Below the pieces are notes generated by a model that saw only the letters and a program-made list of their open reading frames with translations, was not told where the DNA came from and made no database searches. From Bacteriovoracaceae bacterium (lineage in GTDB: Bacteria; Bdellovibrionota; Bacteriovoracia; Bacteriovoracales; Bacteriovoracaceae): a stretch of 5,205 bases of DNA. A program made the position numbers and the translations under genes. Positions 1-5,205 of this stretch are shown here, one piece after another. The DNA lies in NCBI GenBank assembly GCA_947448095.1, contig CANFNN010000217.1, positions 1 to 5,205 of the forward strand, written 5' to 3'. Position 1 is the stretch's first letter, and every line of letters begins with the position of its first letter.

Positions 1-1
1 A

Positions 2-196
2 GATAATACTCTTCGCCAAGCCTCGGGTGTTTTTGTTTTCGATTTCTCTGATGGAGTGAACTGCAAAGAAGCGATTGAAAGCATATATGTGGTTAAAAAA
101 TTCTGTGACTATACTGATAATACCCTCAGAAAATTTGACGGTACTTTATTATATGATTTTAGCTCGAAAGAAGAATGCCTGAAAGGTTTGAATTAA
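2..196 (+). CDS. 3' end of an unrecognised cysteine-containing repeat protein (partial)
   Basis: This is an open frame entering from the left edge and ending in TAA at 194-196, with 64 visible residues. I do not recognise the family. The fragment contains two copies of an ungapped 38-residue unit. Each copy begins DNTLR (visible residues 1-5 and 39-43), has Gly at unit position 9, DFS at unit positions 14-16 and Cys at unit position 21. Between the copies lies another Cys (residue 35). No membrane segment is visible. Coding status is supported by the in-frame repeat, by the stop lying just before a terminator-like hairpin, and by the absence of a competing gene. Regular cysteines and aromatic/beta-type stretches (VFVFDF, LLYDF) would fit an exported or surface repeat protein, but the N-terminus that would show a signal peptide is outside the window. 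Function is unknown. Confidence 0.72.
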   Translation, partial: DNTLRQASGVFVFDFSDGVNCKEAIESIYVVKKFCDYTDNTLRKFDGTLLYDFSSKEECLKGLN

Positions 197-198
197 AT

Positions 199-235
199 AA
201 AATGCTGACGCCCATTATGAGCCTCAGCATTTTTT
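199..235. terminator. Bidirectional intrinsic terminator between converging genes
   Basis: The arms AATGCTGA (201-208) and TCAGCATT (224-231) are perfectly complementary. The stem extends through the flanking A-run on the left and the T-run on the right (TTTTT at 231-235). Two further G-C pairs (210-211 with 221-222) can form inside after a mismatch. On the + strand the hairpin is followed by a T-run, suiting the repeat-protein gene that ends at 196. On the - strand it is followed by TTTTATTTAA, suiting the aminotransferase gene that ends at 243. Its position between two converging stop codons supports a shared terminator. Confidence 0.85.
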
Positions 236-242
236 AATGATC

Positions 243-1358
243 TTAGTATATAAGTGAGCTGCGAGCTGCATCCTCAAGACCTTTGAGGCCATCCCTAAGT
301 TCAGACTGAGATGGCCATCCAAAACCTAAACGGAAGCTGCGATCAGATTCCTCAAACCAGTGACCAGGGCCTACGTAAGTTTTATTTTCTGACAAAAGAA
401 GATCATAGAATTTTTTAATATCAACATTGAACTCTGCTTTAATCCTTGGAAAACAAACCACTCCGCCTGATGGCTCAATCCATTCAAAATATTTTTGAGT
501 GCCAATCCAGGCTTTTACAATTTCAAACTTCTCAAGCATATCTTTTTTGATCGCGGGAAAATAATCACTTCGTTTGGCGAGATACCTGTAGGCAATTTCC
601 TCATCCACTACCGAACCACAAATGAAGATTTGCTCCTTCGCAGCTAAAAAGAGTTCTTGTAATTTTTTATTCCGAGTCACTAGCCAGCCTATTCTTATTC
701 CAGGAAGACCATAGGTCTTGGAAAGTGAGGAGACTGATATGACTTTTTCAGAGAGGGAAGCCGCTATAGGAAGTTTAAACTTAAACGACATATCCCTATA
801 AGTTTCATCAAATAATAAATAAGCATTGCTGCTTTCAACGACTTTAATAATTTCTTTCAGATTATCCTCTGAAATCATCGTGCCCGTTGGATTGTGCGGG
901 CAGGTGAGTGATACCAGCTTAGTCTTAGGCGTGATCAGTTTTTTGAGTGCTTCAATGTCGACTTGGTAGTTATTTTCAAAAGTCATGGGCAAATACTTAA
1001 TGTGCGCACCAATTGCTTTGGGCGTTTCAATGTTAGTGGCGTAGTTTGGTTTTGCGACAACTAGTTCATCACCTGCTTCAAGAAGTGAAGTGGAGACCAT
1101 AAATAGTGCCGAGGCAGCACCCGCAGTGACTAAAACGTCCTCGATTTTCAGATTCGCTGCTTCGCCGGCCAGAATTTCTTGGCGAAGGCCTGGATTTCCT
1201 ACGTGATCCCCATAACAGATAACTAAATCATTCATATTCAGGTCAAGATCTTTAAAAATAGTGTCAGTATATGAGCTCTCTGAGAGGTTATTCTTAATGG
1301 TCGAATACCCCATTTGCTCAGGTGATTCGATTTCAATGGGCATCCTGACGTATTTCAT
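243..1358 (-). CDS. Class I/II PLP-dependent aminotransferase, substrate unknown
   Basis: This encodes a 371-residue fold-type I aminotransferase, probably cytosolic, expected to transfer an amino group between an amino acid and a 2-oxo acid using pyridoxal phosphate. Visible family landmarks are the YGDHVGNPGLRQEI segment (49-62), the cofactor-phosphate loop TAGAASA (78-84), HNPTG with Asn156, DETY with Asp184 and Tyr187, the Schiff-base lysine Lys214 in SLSKTYG, Arg222 in GIRIGW, the EPSGG segment (295-299), and Arg343 in FRLGFG, placed to bind the substrate carboxylate. Length is slightly short of the usual 380-400 but complete. The ATG at 1358 is chosen because AGGAC lies about 6 nt upstream; the in-frame Met6 has no properly spaced site. 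It is monocistronic, divergent from the histidine kinase gene and followed by a terminator. Substrate cannot be read from the sequence; aspartate/aromatic-type or specialised aminotransferases remain possible. Confidence 0.93.
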   Translation of the reverse strand: MKYVRMPIEIESPEQMGYSTIKNNLSESSYTDTIFKDLDLNMNDLVICYGDHVGNPGLRQEILAGEAANLKIEDVLVTAGAASALFMVSTSLLEAGDELVVAKPNYATNIETPKAIGAHIKYLPMTFENNYQVDIEALKKLITPKTKLVSLTCPHNPTGTMISEDNLKEIIKVVESSNAYLLFDETYRDMSFKFKLPIAASLSEKVISVSSLSKTYGLPGIRIGWLVTRNKKLQELFLAAKEQIFICGSVVDEEIAYRYLAKRSDYFPAIKKDMLEKFEIVKAWIGTQKYFEWIEPSGGVVCFPRIKAEFNVDIKKFYDLLLSENKTYVGPGHWFEESDRSFRLGFGWPSQSELRDGLKGLEDAARSSLIY

Positions 1359-1435
1359 AAAAGTCCTAAATTGAGCTTAATTTTCTGGTCTCAAAAGTTT
1401 ACACTAATCCCAACTCAAAATTAAAGTAGCAACTC
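1359..1435. promoter_or_regulatory. Divergent intergenic region with a weak candidate promoter for the kinase gene
   Basis: These 77 bp separate two divergent genes and must hold the start signals of both. On the + strand TTTACA (1398-1403) is followed after 18 bp by TAAAGT (1422-1427), matching the sigma-70 consensus at 5/6 and 4/6 positions. A transcript from it would start about where the kinase ATG lies. An imperfect palindrome TTGAGCTTAA (1371-1380) and two CTCAAAA copies (1390-1396, 1414-1420) are present but could be chance in AT-rich DNA. I could not assign a convincing promoter for the aminotransferase gene. Confidence 0.3.
1363..1368 (-). promoter_or_regulatory. Ribosome binding site of the aminotransferase gene
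   Basis: On the minus strand the sequence reads TAGGAC, with the AGG core about 6 nt before the ATG at 1358. This decides for Met1 over the in-frame Met6, whose only upstream purine motif (CAGG) abuts the codon directly. Confidence 0.6.
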
Positions 1436-2929
1436 ATGAAGCCAATTAACTTTTCTTCTTCGGATCTCTCTAATCTCGGATTTGCCGTGTGGTCTTGGGA
1501 TATTCCTAGCGACAAGCTTGATTGGAGTCCCGAAATGTTCAAACTTTTAGGAGTGAAAGAAGTTGATTTTAATGGTGCTTACGATGCCTGGGAGCAGACA
1601 CTTCACCCAGAGGACAAAGAATTGACGGTTGCAAAGCTGAAATCTTCAATTAAAGACAAAACTTTATTTGATTCTACTTTCCGAGTTCTCTCTCCCTCGC
1701 TTGGTTTGCGTCATATTGCAGCAAAAGGCATTGTCGAATATTCAAATGAGGGTCTTCCTTTGGTCATGAGGGGAGTTAACTGGGATATTTCTGAGCATGT
1801 CATTTTAAAAGAAAAAATTTCTGACATGAATGTGAACTTTGAGTCGGTTTTTAATTCTCTTGAGGAAGGTCTTATTCTTCAAAATCCCAAGTGCGAAATA
1901 ATAAAATCCAATAAAGCAGCAGAAACAATTCTGGATCTCACTGAAGATGAGCTGCACGGGAGAACTTCTCTTGATCCAAGATGGAATTGCATAAAGTTTG
2001 ATGGATCTCCCTTTGAGGGCAAGGACCATCCTGTTCCTCTGGCCATTCAGACTGGAGAACTTCAAAAAGATGTTTTAATGGGGGTTAATCGAAAGGATGG
2101 AGGAGTCTCTTGGATTTCAATCACGGCCATTCCGAGGTTTGATCAATCTAATTCTTTGAAAGATATTATTTGTACTTTTGTTGACGTCACAAAAATGATC
2201 ACGATGCAAAAAGACCTAGAAAGGAAAACTAAGGTTCTTAACTATAATGCGAAATTAGCAAGTTTGGGTGAGATGGCGTCTGGTGTTGCTCATGAGATCA
2301 ATAATCCTTTAACAATTATTTTCGGTAAGCTCGAGCAAATAAAATACATGGTCAAAGACGGTGAACCATTAGAGAAAATCTCTCCTGAATTGATCAAAAT
2401 TCAAACCTCATCTGACCGAATTGCAAGGATCGTTAAAGGACTAAGATATTTTTCTAAAACGAGCGAAGATTCCCAGGTGGAGCGTTTTAATCTCAATGAG
2501 GTCCTTTTGGATGCCTCTGGATTGATTAAAGGAAGGCTAGGTAAGCGTGGCATTGACCTAACCATATCTCCTTTTGAGATCGTTTACGTGGATGGGAAAA
2601 AGAATCTTATTATTCAAACGATTCTTAATCTCTTTACTAATTCATTAGAGGCTGTGGAGAACTTAGAGAAAAAATGGATTCTGGTTGATTTGGAATTAGC
2701 TCAGCCTAAAGTGAAGATTTTCATTTCTGATTCAGGAGCAGGAATTAGCGAATCAATTTCTCAGAAAATGATGGACCCATTTTTTTCAACTAAAGATGTA
2801 GGTCAGGGAACTGGTCTGGGCTTGTCTATTTCTCTGGGTAACATTCAGGCCAGTGGTGGCGAACTCTACTATACAATGAGAAATGACCACACCTGTTTTG
2901 TGATAGAGTTACCTCTTTCTAAAACCTGA
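1436..2929 (+). CDS. Soluble two-PAS sensor histidine kinase
   Basis: This encodes a 497-residue sensor kinase expected to autophosphorylate on a histidine and pass the phosphate to a response regulator. Domain order: a PAS domain of the PAS_3 type (about 10-125, starting with the GFAVWSWDI...WSPEMFKLLG pattern), a second PAS domain (about 130-257), a HisKA dimerisation domain with His286 in the H-box ASGVAHEINNP, then an ATPase domain. The ATPase has an N-box (NLFTNSLEA, Asn398 and Asn402), a G1 box (DSGAGI, 432-437), an F-box (FFSTK, 449-453) and a G2 box (GQGTGLGL, 456-463). All catalytic boxes are intact. There is no transmembrane segment, signal peptide or receiver domain, so it should sense an intracellular signal. 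An in-frame TAG at 1427-1429 makes the ATG at 1436 the earliest possible start, and the next Met (34) would cut the first PAS domain. No clear Shine-Dalgarno site precedes it. No response regulator is adjacent, so its partner is unknown. Confidence 0.95.
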   Translation: MKPINFSSSDLSNLGFAVWSWDIPSDKLDWSPEMFKLLGVKEVDFNGAYDAWEQTLHPEDKELTVAKLKSSIKDKTLFDSTFRVLSPSLGLRHIAAKGIVEYSNEGLPLVMRGVNWDISEHVILKEKISDMNVNFESVFNSLEEGLILQNPKCEIIKSNKAAETILDLTEDELHGRTSLDPRWNCIKFDGSPFEGKDHPVPLAIQTGELQKDVLMGVNRKDGGVSWISITAIPRFDQSNSLKDIICTFVDVTKMITMQKDLERKTKVLNYNAKLASLGEMASGVAHEINNPLTIIFGKLEQIKYMVKDGEPLEKISPELIKIQTSSDRIARIVKGLRYFSKTSEDSQVERFNLNEVLLDASGLIKGRLGKRGIDLTISPFEIVYVDGKKNLIIQTILNLFTNSLEAVENLEKKWILVDLELAQPKVKIFISDSGAGISESISQKMMDPFFSTKDVGQGTGLGLSISLGNIQASGGELYYTMRNDHTCFVIELPLSKT

Positions 2930-3569
2930 GAATATCTTCATAAAAAGCGCCAAATGCCAACTTGGGGTGATCCAGTTGAATTTCTAAAATCCAAGCGTCT
3001 GGCAGCAATTCTTCATCACATTCAATAATTGCACCCTTAAAAAATACGTGATGCGGAAAATCGCCGATTCGATGGCCATCACTTCCCATATTCAGCTTAT
3101 ACCCGTAGAACTTGGCTTTAGATTTTGCCCATTCATAGAGTTCAGGTCCTCTTGTACGATTGATTTTCCAATACTCGCTTACCTCATCGAATATTTTTTT
3201 TGAGCAATCTGCAATGTGCTTGTGTTCAAAATTGGATCCTACGGTAAAGGTTTCTCCATAATCCGCTTCATGTTGATTTATTACCGGTCCAATATCGATA
3301 TAAAAGATATCTTCATCAATTAGAACGTATGGGTCGGAAGGCTCTTTGAATGTTTTTAAAGTATTAGGCCCAAAGCGAAGCTTAGGAGGGTGCCAGTTTT
3401 TTTCAACTCCAAACTTTGAGCATAGTTCTTTATACAAATCATGGGCATCAGATTCTTCCATGCCCGGTTTTATAAGAGCTGCGAGCTCATAGGTTATGTC
3501 TCGGGCCACATCCCGGGCGTGGTAGAACTGTTTTAAATCAAATTTTTCACCAAAATCTTGGATTGCCAT
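2919..3569 (-). CDS. Short M24-family metallopeptidase (creatinase/aminopeptidase fold)
   Basis: This encodes a 216-residue protein with the pita-bread fold shared by methionine aminopeptidase and Xaa-Pro peptidases. The five expected metal ligands can be placed: Asp92 (YIDIGP), Asp103 (EADYGETF), His166 (GHRIG), Glu196 (LEIQ) and Glu211 (YED). His60 (WHPPK) and His173/174 (FPHH) sit where the family keeps accessory active-site histidines. It therefore looks catalytically competent, probably a cytosolic dinuclear-metal peptidase acting on N-terminal residues or dipeptides. It has only the catalytic domain and lacks the N-terminal domain of PepP/PepQ. GHRIG differs from the GHGIG of typical methionine aminopeptidases, so I do not call it Map. 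Its ATG overlaps the preceding TAA by one base (TAATG), and no good ribosome binding site lies upstream, which suggests translational coupling. It is last in the proA-yajQ-yqeY cluster. Exact substrate is unknown. Confidence 0.87.
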   Translation of the reverse strand: MAIQDFGEKFDLKQFYHARDVARDITYELAALIKPGMEESDAHDLYKELCSKFGVEKNWHPPKLRFGPNTLKTFKEPSDPYVLIDEDIFYIDIGPVINQHEADYGETFTVGSNFEHKHIADCSKKIFDEVSEYWKINRTRGPELYEWAKSKAKFYGYKLNMGSDGHRIGDFPHHVFFKGAIIECDEELLPDAWILEIQLDHPKLAFGAFYEDILRF

Positions 3570-3979
3570 TAGATGTTGGCTTTTACCAGGTCTGAAGCTT
3601 TTTTTCCGTCAAATTTTCCTTTAATCAGTGGCTGAAGCTCTTTCATCACTGCACCCATATCTTTAGCTCCCTTGGCCTTGATATCCTTAATCATCTGAAC
3701 AACTTCAGCTTCGGTTATTTCTTGAGGAAGGTATTCTTTTAATACGGCATATTCTTTAAGGATTTTATCATGGGCCTCAGTACCTGCCTGGTACATTTCA
3801 ATGGAATCCATCAGACGTTTGGCGTGAGAGATAGTCACAGACAATTCATCAGTTGGTTTCGCAGCGGTATTATTTTTAATATACTCCGCTTTTAGCATTC
3901 TTAATGCATCCAAGCGATCCTGTTGTCTTGCTTTCATCGCTTCTTTGATATCATTATTCACTCTTTCCATTAATGTCAT
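3569..3979 (-). CDS. yqeY: GatB/YqeY domain protein
   Basis: This encodes a 136-residue stand-alone protein of the YqeY family, whose fold resembles the tail domain of the GatB subunit of tRNA-dependent amidotransferase. The family's role is not firmly established; tRNA or RNA contact is usually inferred from the GatB relation. Recognisable segments are LRMLKAEYIKN (26-36), the SIEMYQAG block (59-66), LKEYLPQEITEAE (80-92) and the conserved C-terminal block from DMGAVMKELQ to GKKASDLV (107-132). It is a little shorter than the usual roughly 148 residues, mainly around residues 38-50, but appears complete. The ATG at 3979 is chosen over Met4 because AAAGGA lies 7 nt upstream. It follows yajQ by 17 bp and its stop overlaps the start of the M24 gene. 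It is not next to rpsU or dnaG here, its common neighbours in other genomes. Confidence 0.93.
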   Translation of the reverse strand: MTLMERVNNDIKEAMKARQQDRLDALRMLKAEYIKNNTAAKPTDELSVTISHAKRLMDSIEMYQAGTEAHDKILKEYAVLKEYLPQEITEAEVVQMIKDIKAKGAKDMGAVMKELQPLIKGKFDGKKASDLVKANI

Positions 3980-3986
3980 TTGAATA

Positions 3987-3992
3987 TCCTTT
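3987..3992 (-). promoter_or_regulatory. Ribosome binding site of yqeY
   Basis: On the minus strand AAAGGA stands 7 nt before the ATG at 3979. It favours that start over the in-frame ATG nine bases downstream. The same AAAGGAT motif precedes yajQ. Confidence 0.75.
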
Positions 3993-3996
3993 ATTC

Positions 3997-4491
3997 CTAA
4001 CGTTTAAGATTCTGCATACTAAGTTCAAGATTCATGTCTTTGTGATTTCTGAGGAATTGAAAAAGAGATTGAAGCTCATCAATACTTTTTGATTCAATTC
4101 GGTACTTTTCATCCATGTACTGGGATTTTCCTTTGAAACCTGATTCTTTAAGTAATCTGTTTAACAGTTTTTGAGCGTCCTTATCAAAACCAGAAGTTAA
4201 AGTAAGAGTCATCTTTTTACTTTTGAGACCAGAGGATTGAATTTCAGATTCTTTCATCCCACGCATTCCAATACCGCGTTTACCCATGTTGGTTCTGAGA
4301 ATATCCAGGATCGCCTTGATTTTCATTTCATCTTCGGCGCGAATATCGATGAGGTTTTCTTTCTCTTTGTATTCGGCTTTAGCGTCAGAGCCCTTGAAGT
4401 CGAAGCGACCAAGAATTTGTTTCTCAGTGTTCTGAAGAGCATTATGTAATTCCATCTCATCAATTTTTGAAACTAAGTCAAACGAGGCCAT
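3997..4491 (-). CDS. yajQ: YajQ family nucleotide-binding protein
   Basis: This encodes a 164-residue cytosolic protein of the YajQ (formerly UPF0234) family, of typical length. Family members have two RNA-recognition-motif-like domains. Some, studied in Xanthomonas and Pseudomonas, bind cyclic di-GMP and affect transcription or ribosome modification; whether this one does is inference. Hallmarks are the N-terminus ASFDLVSKID (2-11), RFDFKGSDA (29-37), the ILDILRTNMGKRGI helix (61-74) and the closing segment LSMQNLKR, which aligns with FQFKNFRD of the E. coli protein. The ATG at 4491 fits the family start and has AAAGGA 5 nt upstream. It lies 9 bp after proA and 17 bp before yqeY, so it is very probably co-transcribed with both. 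No family feature appears to be missing. Confidence 0.96.
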   Translation of the reverse strand: MASFDLVSKIDEMELHNALQNTEKQILGRFDFKGSDAKAEYKEKENLIDIRAEDEMKIKAILDILRTNMGKRGIGMRGMKESEIQSSGLKSKKMTLTLTSGFDKDAQKLLNRLLKESGFKGKSQYMDEKYRIESKSIDELQSLFQFLRNHKDMNLELSMQNLKR

Positions 4492-4496
4492 GGTGA

Positions 4497-4503
4497 TCCT
4501 TTA
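4497..4503 (-). promoter_or_regulatory. Ribosome binding site of yajQ, overlapping the proA stop codon
   Basis: The minus-strand sequence TAAAGGA contains both the proA stop codon TAA and the AAAGGA site of yajQ. Ribosomes ending proA thus finish on the yajQ initiation site, which fits coupled translation. Confidence 0.75.
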
Positions 4504-5205
4504 TTTTCTTGTGTGACCTTGTCCGGTCACAATAAATCTGGTGGTTGTCATTTCAGAGGCACCCATGGGTCCATAGGCATGAAGTTTTGAAGTCGATATC
4601 CCAAGTTCTGCACCTAAGCCTAATTCCCCGCCGTCATTAAAGCGAGTCGAAGCATTGATCGCAATACAAGAAGCATCAAGCGCATTGAGAAATTCTTCAA
4701 TCACTGTTTGATCCTGCGCTAAGATCGCTTCCGTGTGGTGAGAAGAGTACTTTTTGATGTGTTCAATGGCTTCATTAGAGTTTTTCACGTACTTGAGAGA
4801 GATCTTTTTATCAAGCCACTCGGTTGAGTAGTCCTCTTCAGATGCTGGATGCTTAATTTCAACACCACAATCTTTGAGGGCCTTGAGAATGGCTTCGTTA
4901 TGAGGATATTTTTCATTCAAGATGAGTGTCTCAAGGGCATTACAGACGCCTGGTCTTTGGACCTTAGCATTGACCACTATTGCTGCTGCATCGACAACAC
5001 AATCCTCATGAACGTAAAGGTGGCATAGGCCTTTATCGTGAGCGACCACTGGCATTGTTGCGTGGAGTTTAACGTATTGGATAAGAGTGCTCCCTCCACG
5101 AGGAACCATAAGATCGATGTATTTGTCGAGCTTAAGCATTTCGGCCACATCATCACGAGTTTCAATTAAACTGATTGAACCTTCAGGAAGCACTGAACTT
5201 GTTGC
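4501..5205 (-). CDS. proA: Gamma-glutamyl phosphate reductase, C-terminal part (partial)
   Basis: This is the last 234 codons of ProA, running off the right edge; the full family length is about 415-420 residues, so the N-terminal part is outside. ProA reduces L-glutamyl-5-phosphate with NADPH to glutamate-5-semialdehyde, the second step of proline synthesis from glutamate in the cytosol. Numbering from the window edge, visible signatures are DKYIDLMVPRGG (27-38), NAKVQRPGVCNALETLI (79-95) with the catalytic Cys88 (codon 4942-4944), TRFNDGGELGLGAE (187-200) and KLHAYGPMG (207-215). These align closely with E. coli ProA. A GTG at 5191-5193 is an internal Val, since the frame stays open to the edge and the LPEGSI segment after it matches the ProA interior. 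It is the first visible gene of the minus-strand cluster. proB is not in view and may lie upstream. Confidence 0.96.
   Translation of the reverse strand, partial: ATSSVLPEGSISLIETRDDVAEMLKLDKYIDLMVPRGGSTLIQYVKLHATMPVVAHDKGLCHLYVHEDCVVDAAAIVVNAKVQRPGVCNALETLILNEKYPHNEAILKALKDCGVEIKHPASEEDYSTEWLDKKISLKYVKNSNEAIEHIKKYSSHHTEAILAQDQTVIEEFLNALDASCIAINASTRFNDGGELGLGAELGISTSKLHAYGPMGASEMTTTRFIVTGQGHTRK

Noticed and set aside
272..288. Small hairpin CCTCAA/TTGAGG near the 3' end of the aminotransferase gene
   Set aside because: The six-pair stem lies inside conserved C-terminal coding sequence and has no T-run, so it is most likely chance; the hairpin at 199-235 is the convincing terminator.
1805..2065. 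Minus-strand open frame of 86 codons inside the kinase gene
   Set aside because: It lies wholly opposite the second PAS domain of a well-supported gene, has no recognisable domain and low-complexity composition, so it is a shadow frame.
2952..2976. Weak CCAA/TTGG inverted repeat after the kinase stop
   Set aside because: The stem is only four pairs, lies inside the M24 coding region and has no following T-run, so it does not support a terminator call.
4237..4449. Plus-strand open frame of 70 codons opposite yajQ
   Set aside because: It is antisense to a conserved yajQ reading frame, Phe-rich as expected from the complement of Lys/Glu codons, and matches no family I know.
4977..5165. Minus-strand open frame of 62 codons in another frame of proA
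   Set aside because: It overlaps conserved ProA sequence on the same strand in a different frame and shows no family features.
5191..5193. GTG as a true start codon of the proA fragment
   Set aside because: The frame stays open to the window edge and the visible part aligns with the interior of ProA; a 230-residue protein would lack the N-terminal half of the enzyme.

Overview
This is an AT-rich bacterial window with compact coding, short gene gaps and a mostly chromosomal housekeeping look. I see no mobile elements, tRNA or rRNA genes, CRISPR arrays or phage genes. The source is probably a Gram-negative bacterium. The combination of YajQ, a soluble PAS histidine kinase with an AKLASLGEMASGVAHEINNP H-box, and this base composition would fit the Bdellovibrio/Bacteriovorax relatives. 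That assignment is inference only, since no taxonomic marker gene is present.

Layout. (1) Bases 2-196, + strand: the last 64 codons of an unrecognised cysteine-containing protein that carries a 38-residue tandem repeat. (2) Bases 199-235: a hairpin with an A-run on one side and a T-run on the other, a plausible bidirectional terminator between converging genes. (3) Bases 243-1358, - strand: a complete class I/II PLP-dependent aminotransferase of unknown substrate. (4) Bases 1359-1435: a 77-bp divergent intergenic region. (5) Bases 1436-2929, + strand: a soluble sensor histidine kinase with two PAS domains and no response regulator in view. (6) Bases 2919-5205, - strand: a tight four-gene cluster transcribed proA (cut by the window edge), yajQ, a GatB/YqeY-domain gene, then a short M24-family metallopeptidase gene. 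Its gaps are 9 bp, 17 bp and a 1-bp stop/start overlap (TAATG), so it is very likely one transcription unit. Its last gene overlaps the end of the kinase gene tail-to-tail by 11 bp.

How the genes work together. The minus-strand cluster joins proline synthesis (ProA), a YajQ nucleotide- or RNA-related binding protein, a YqeY protein of the tRNA-amidotransferase-tail fold, and a peptidase-fold protein. This suggests growth or translation-linked housekeeping, but no single pathway links all four. The kinase and aminotransferase are divergently transcribed and need not be related in function.

I did not find a clear new multi-gene system. The most unusual signals are the repeat protein at the left edge, the translationally coupled YqeY/M24 pair, and the kinase gene, which lacks a ribosome binding site and may have a leaderless transcript.
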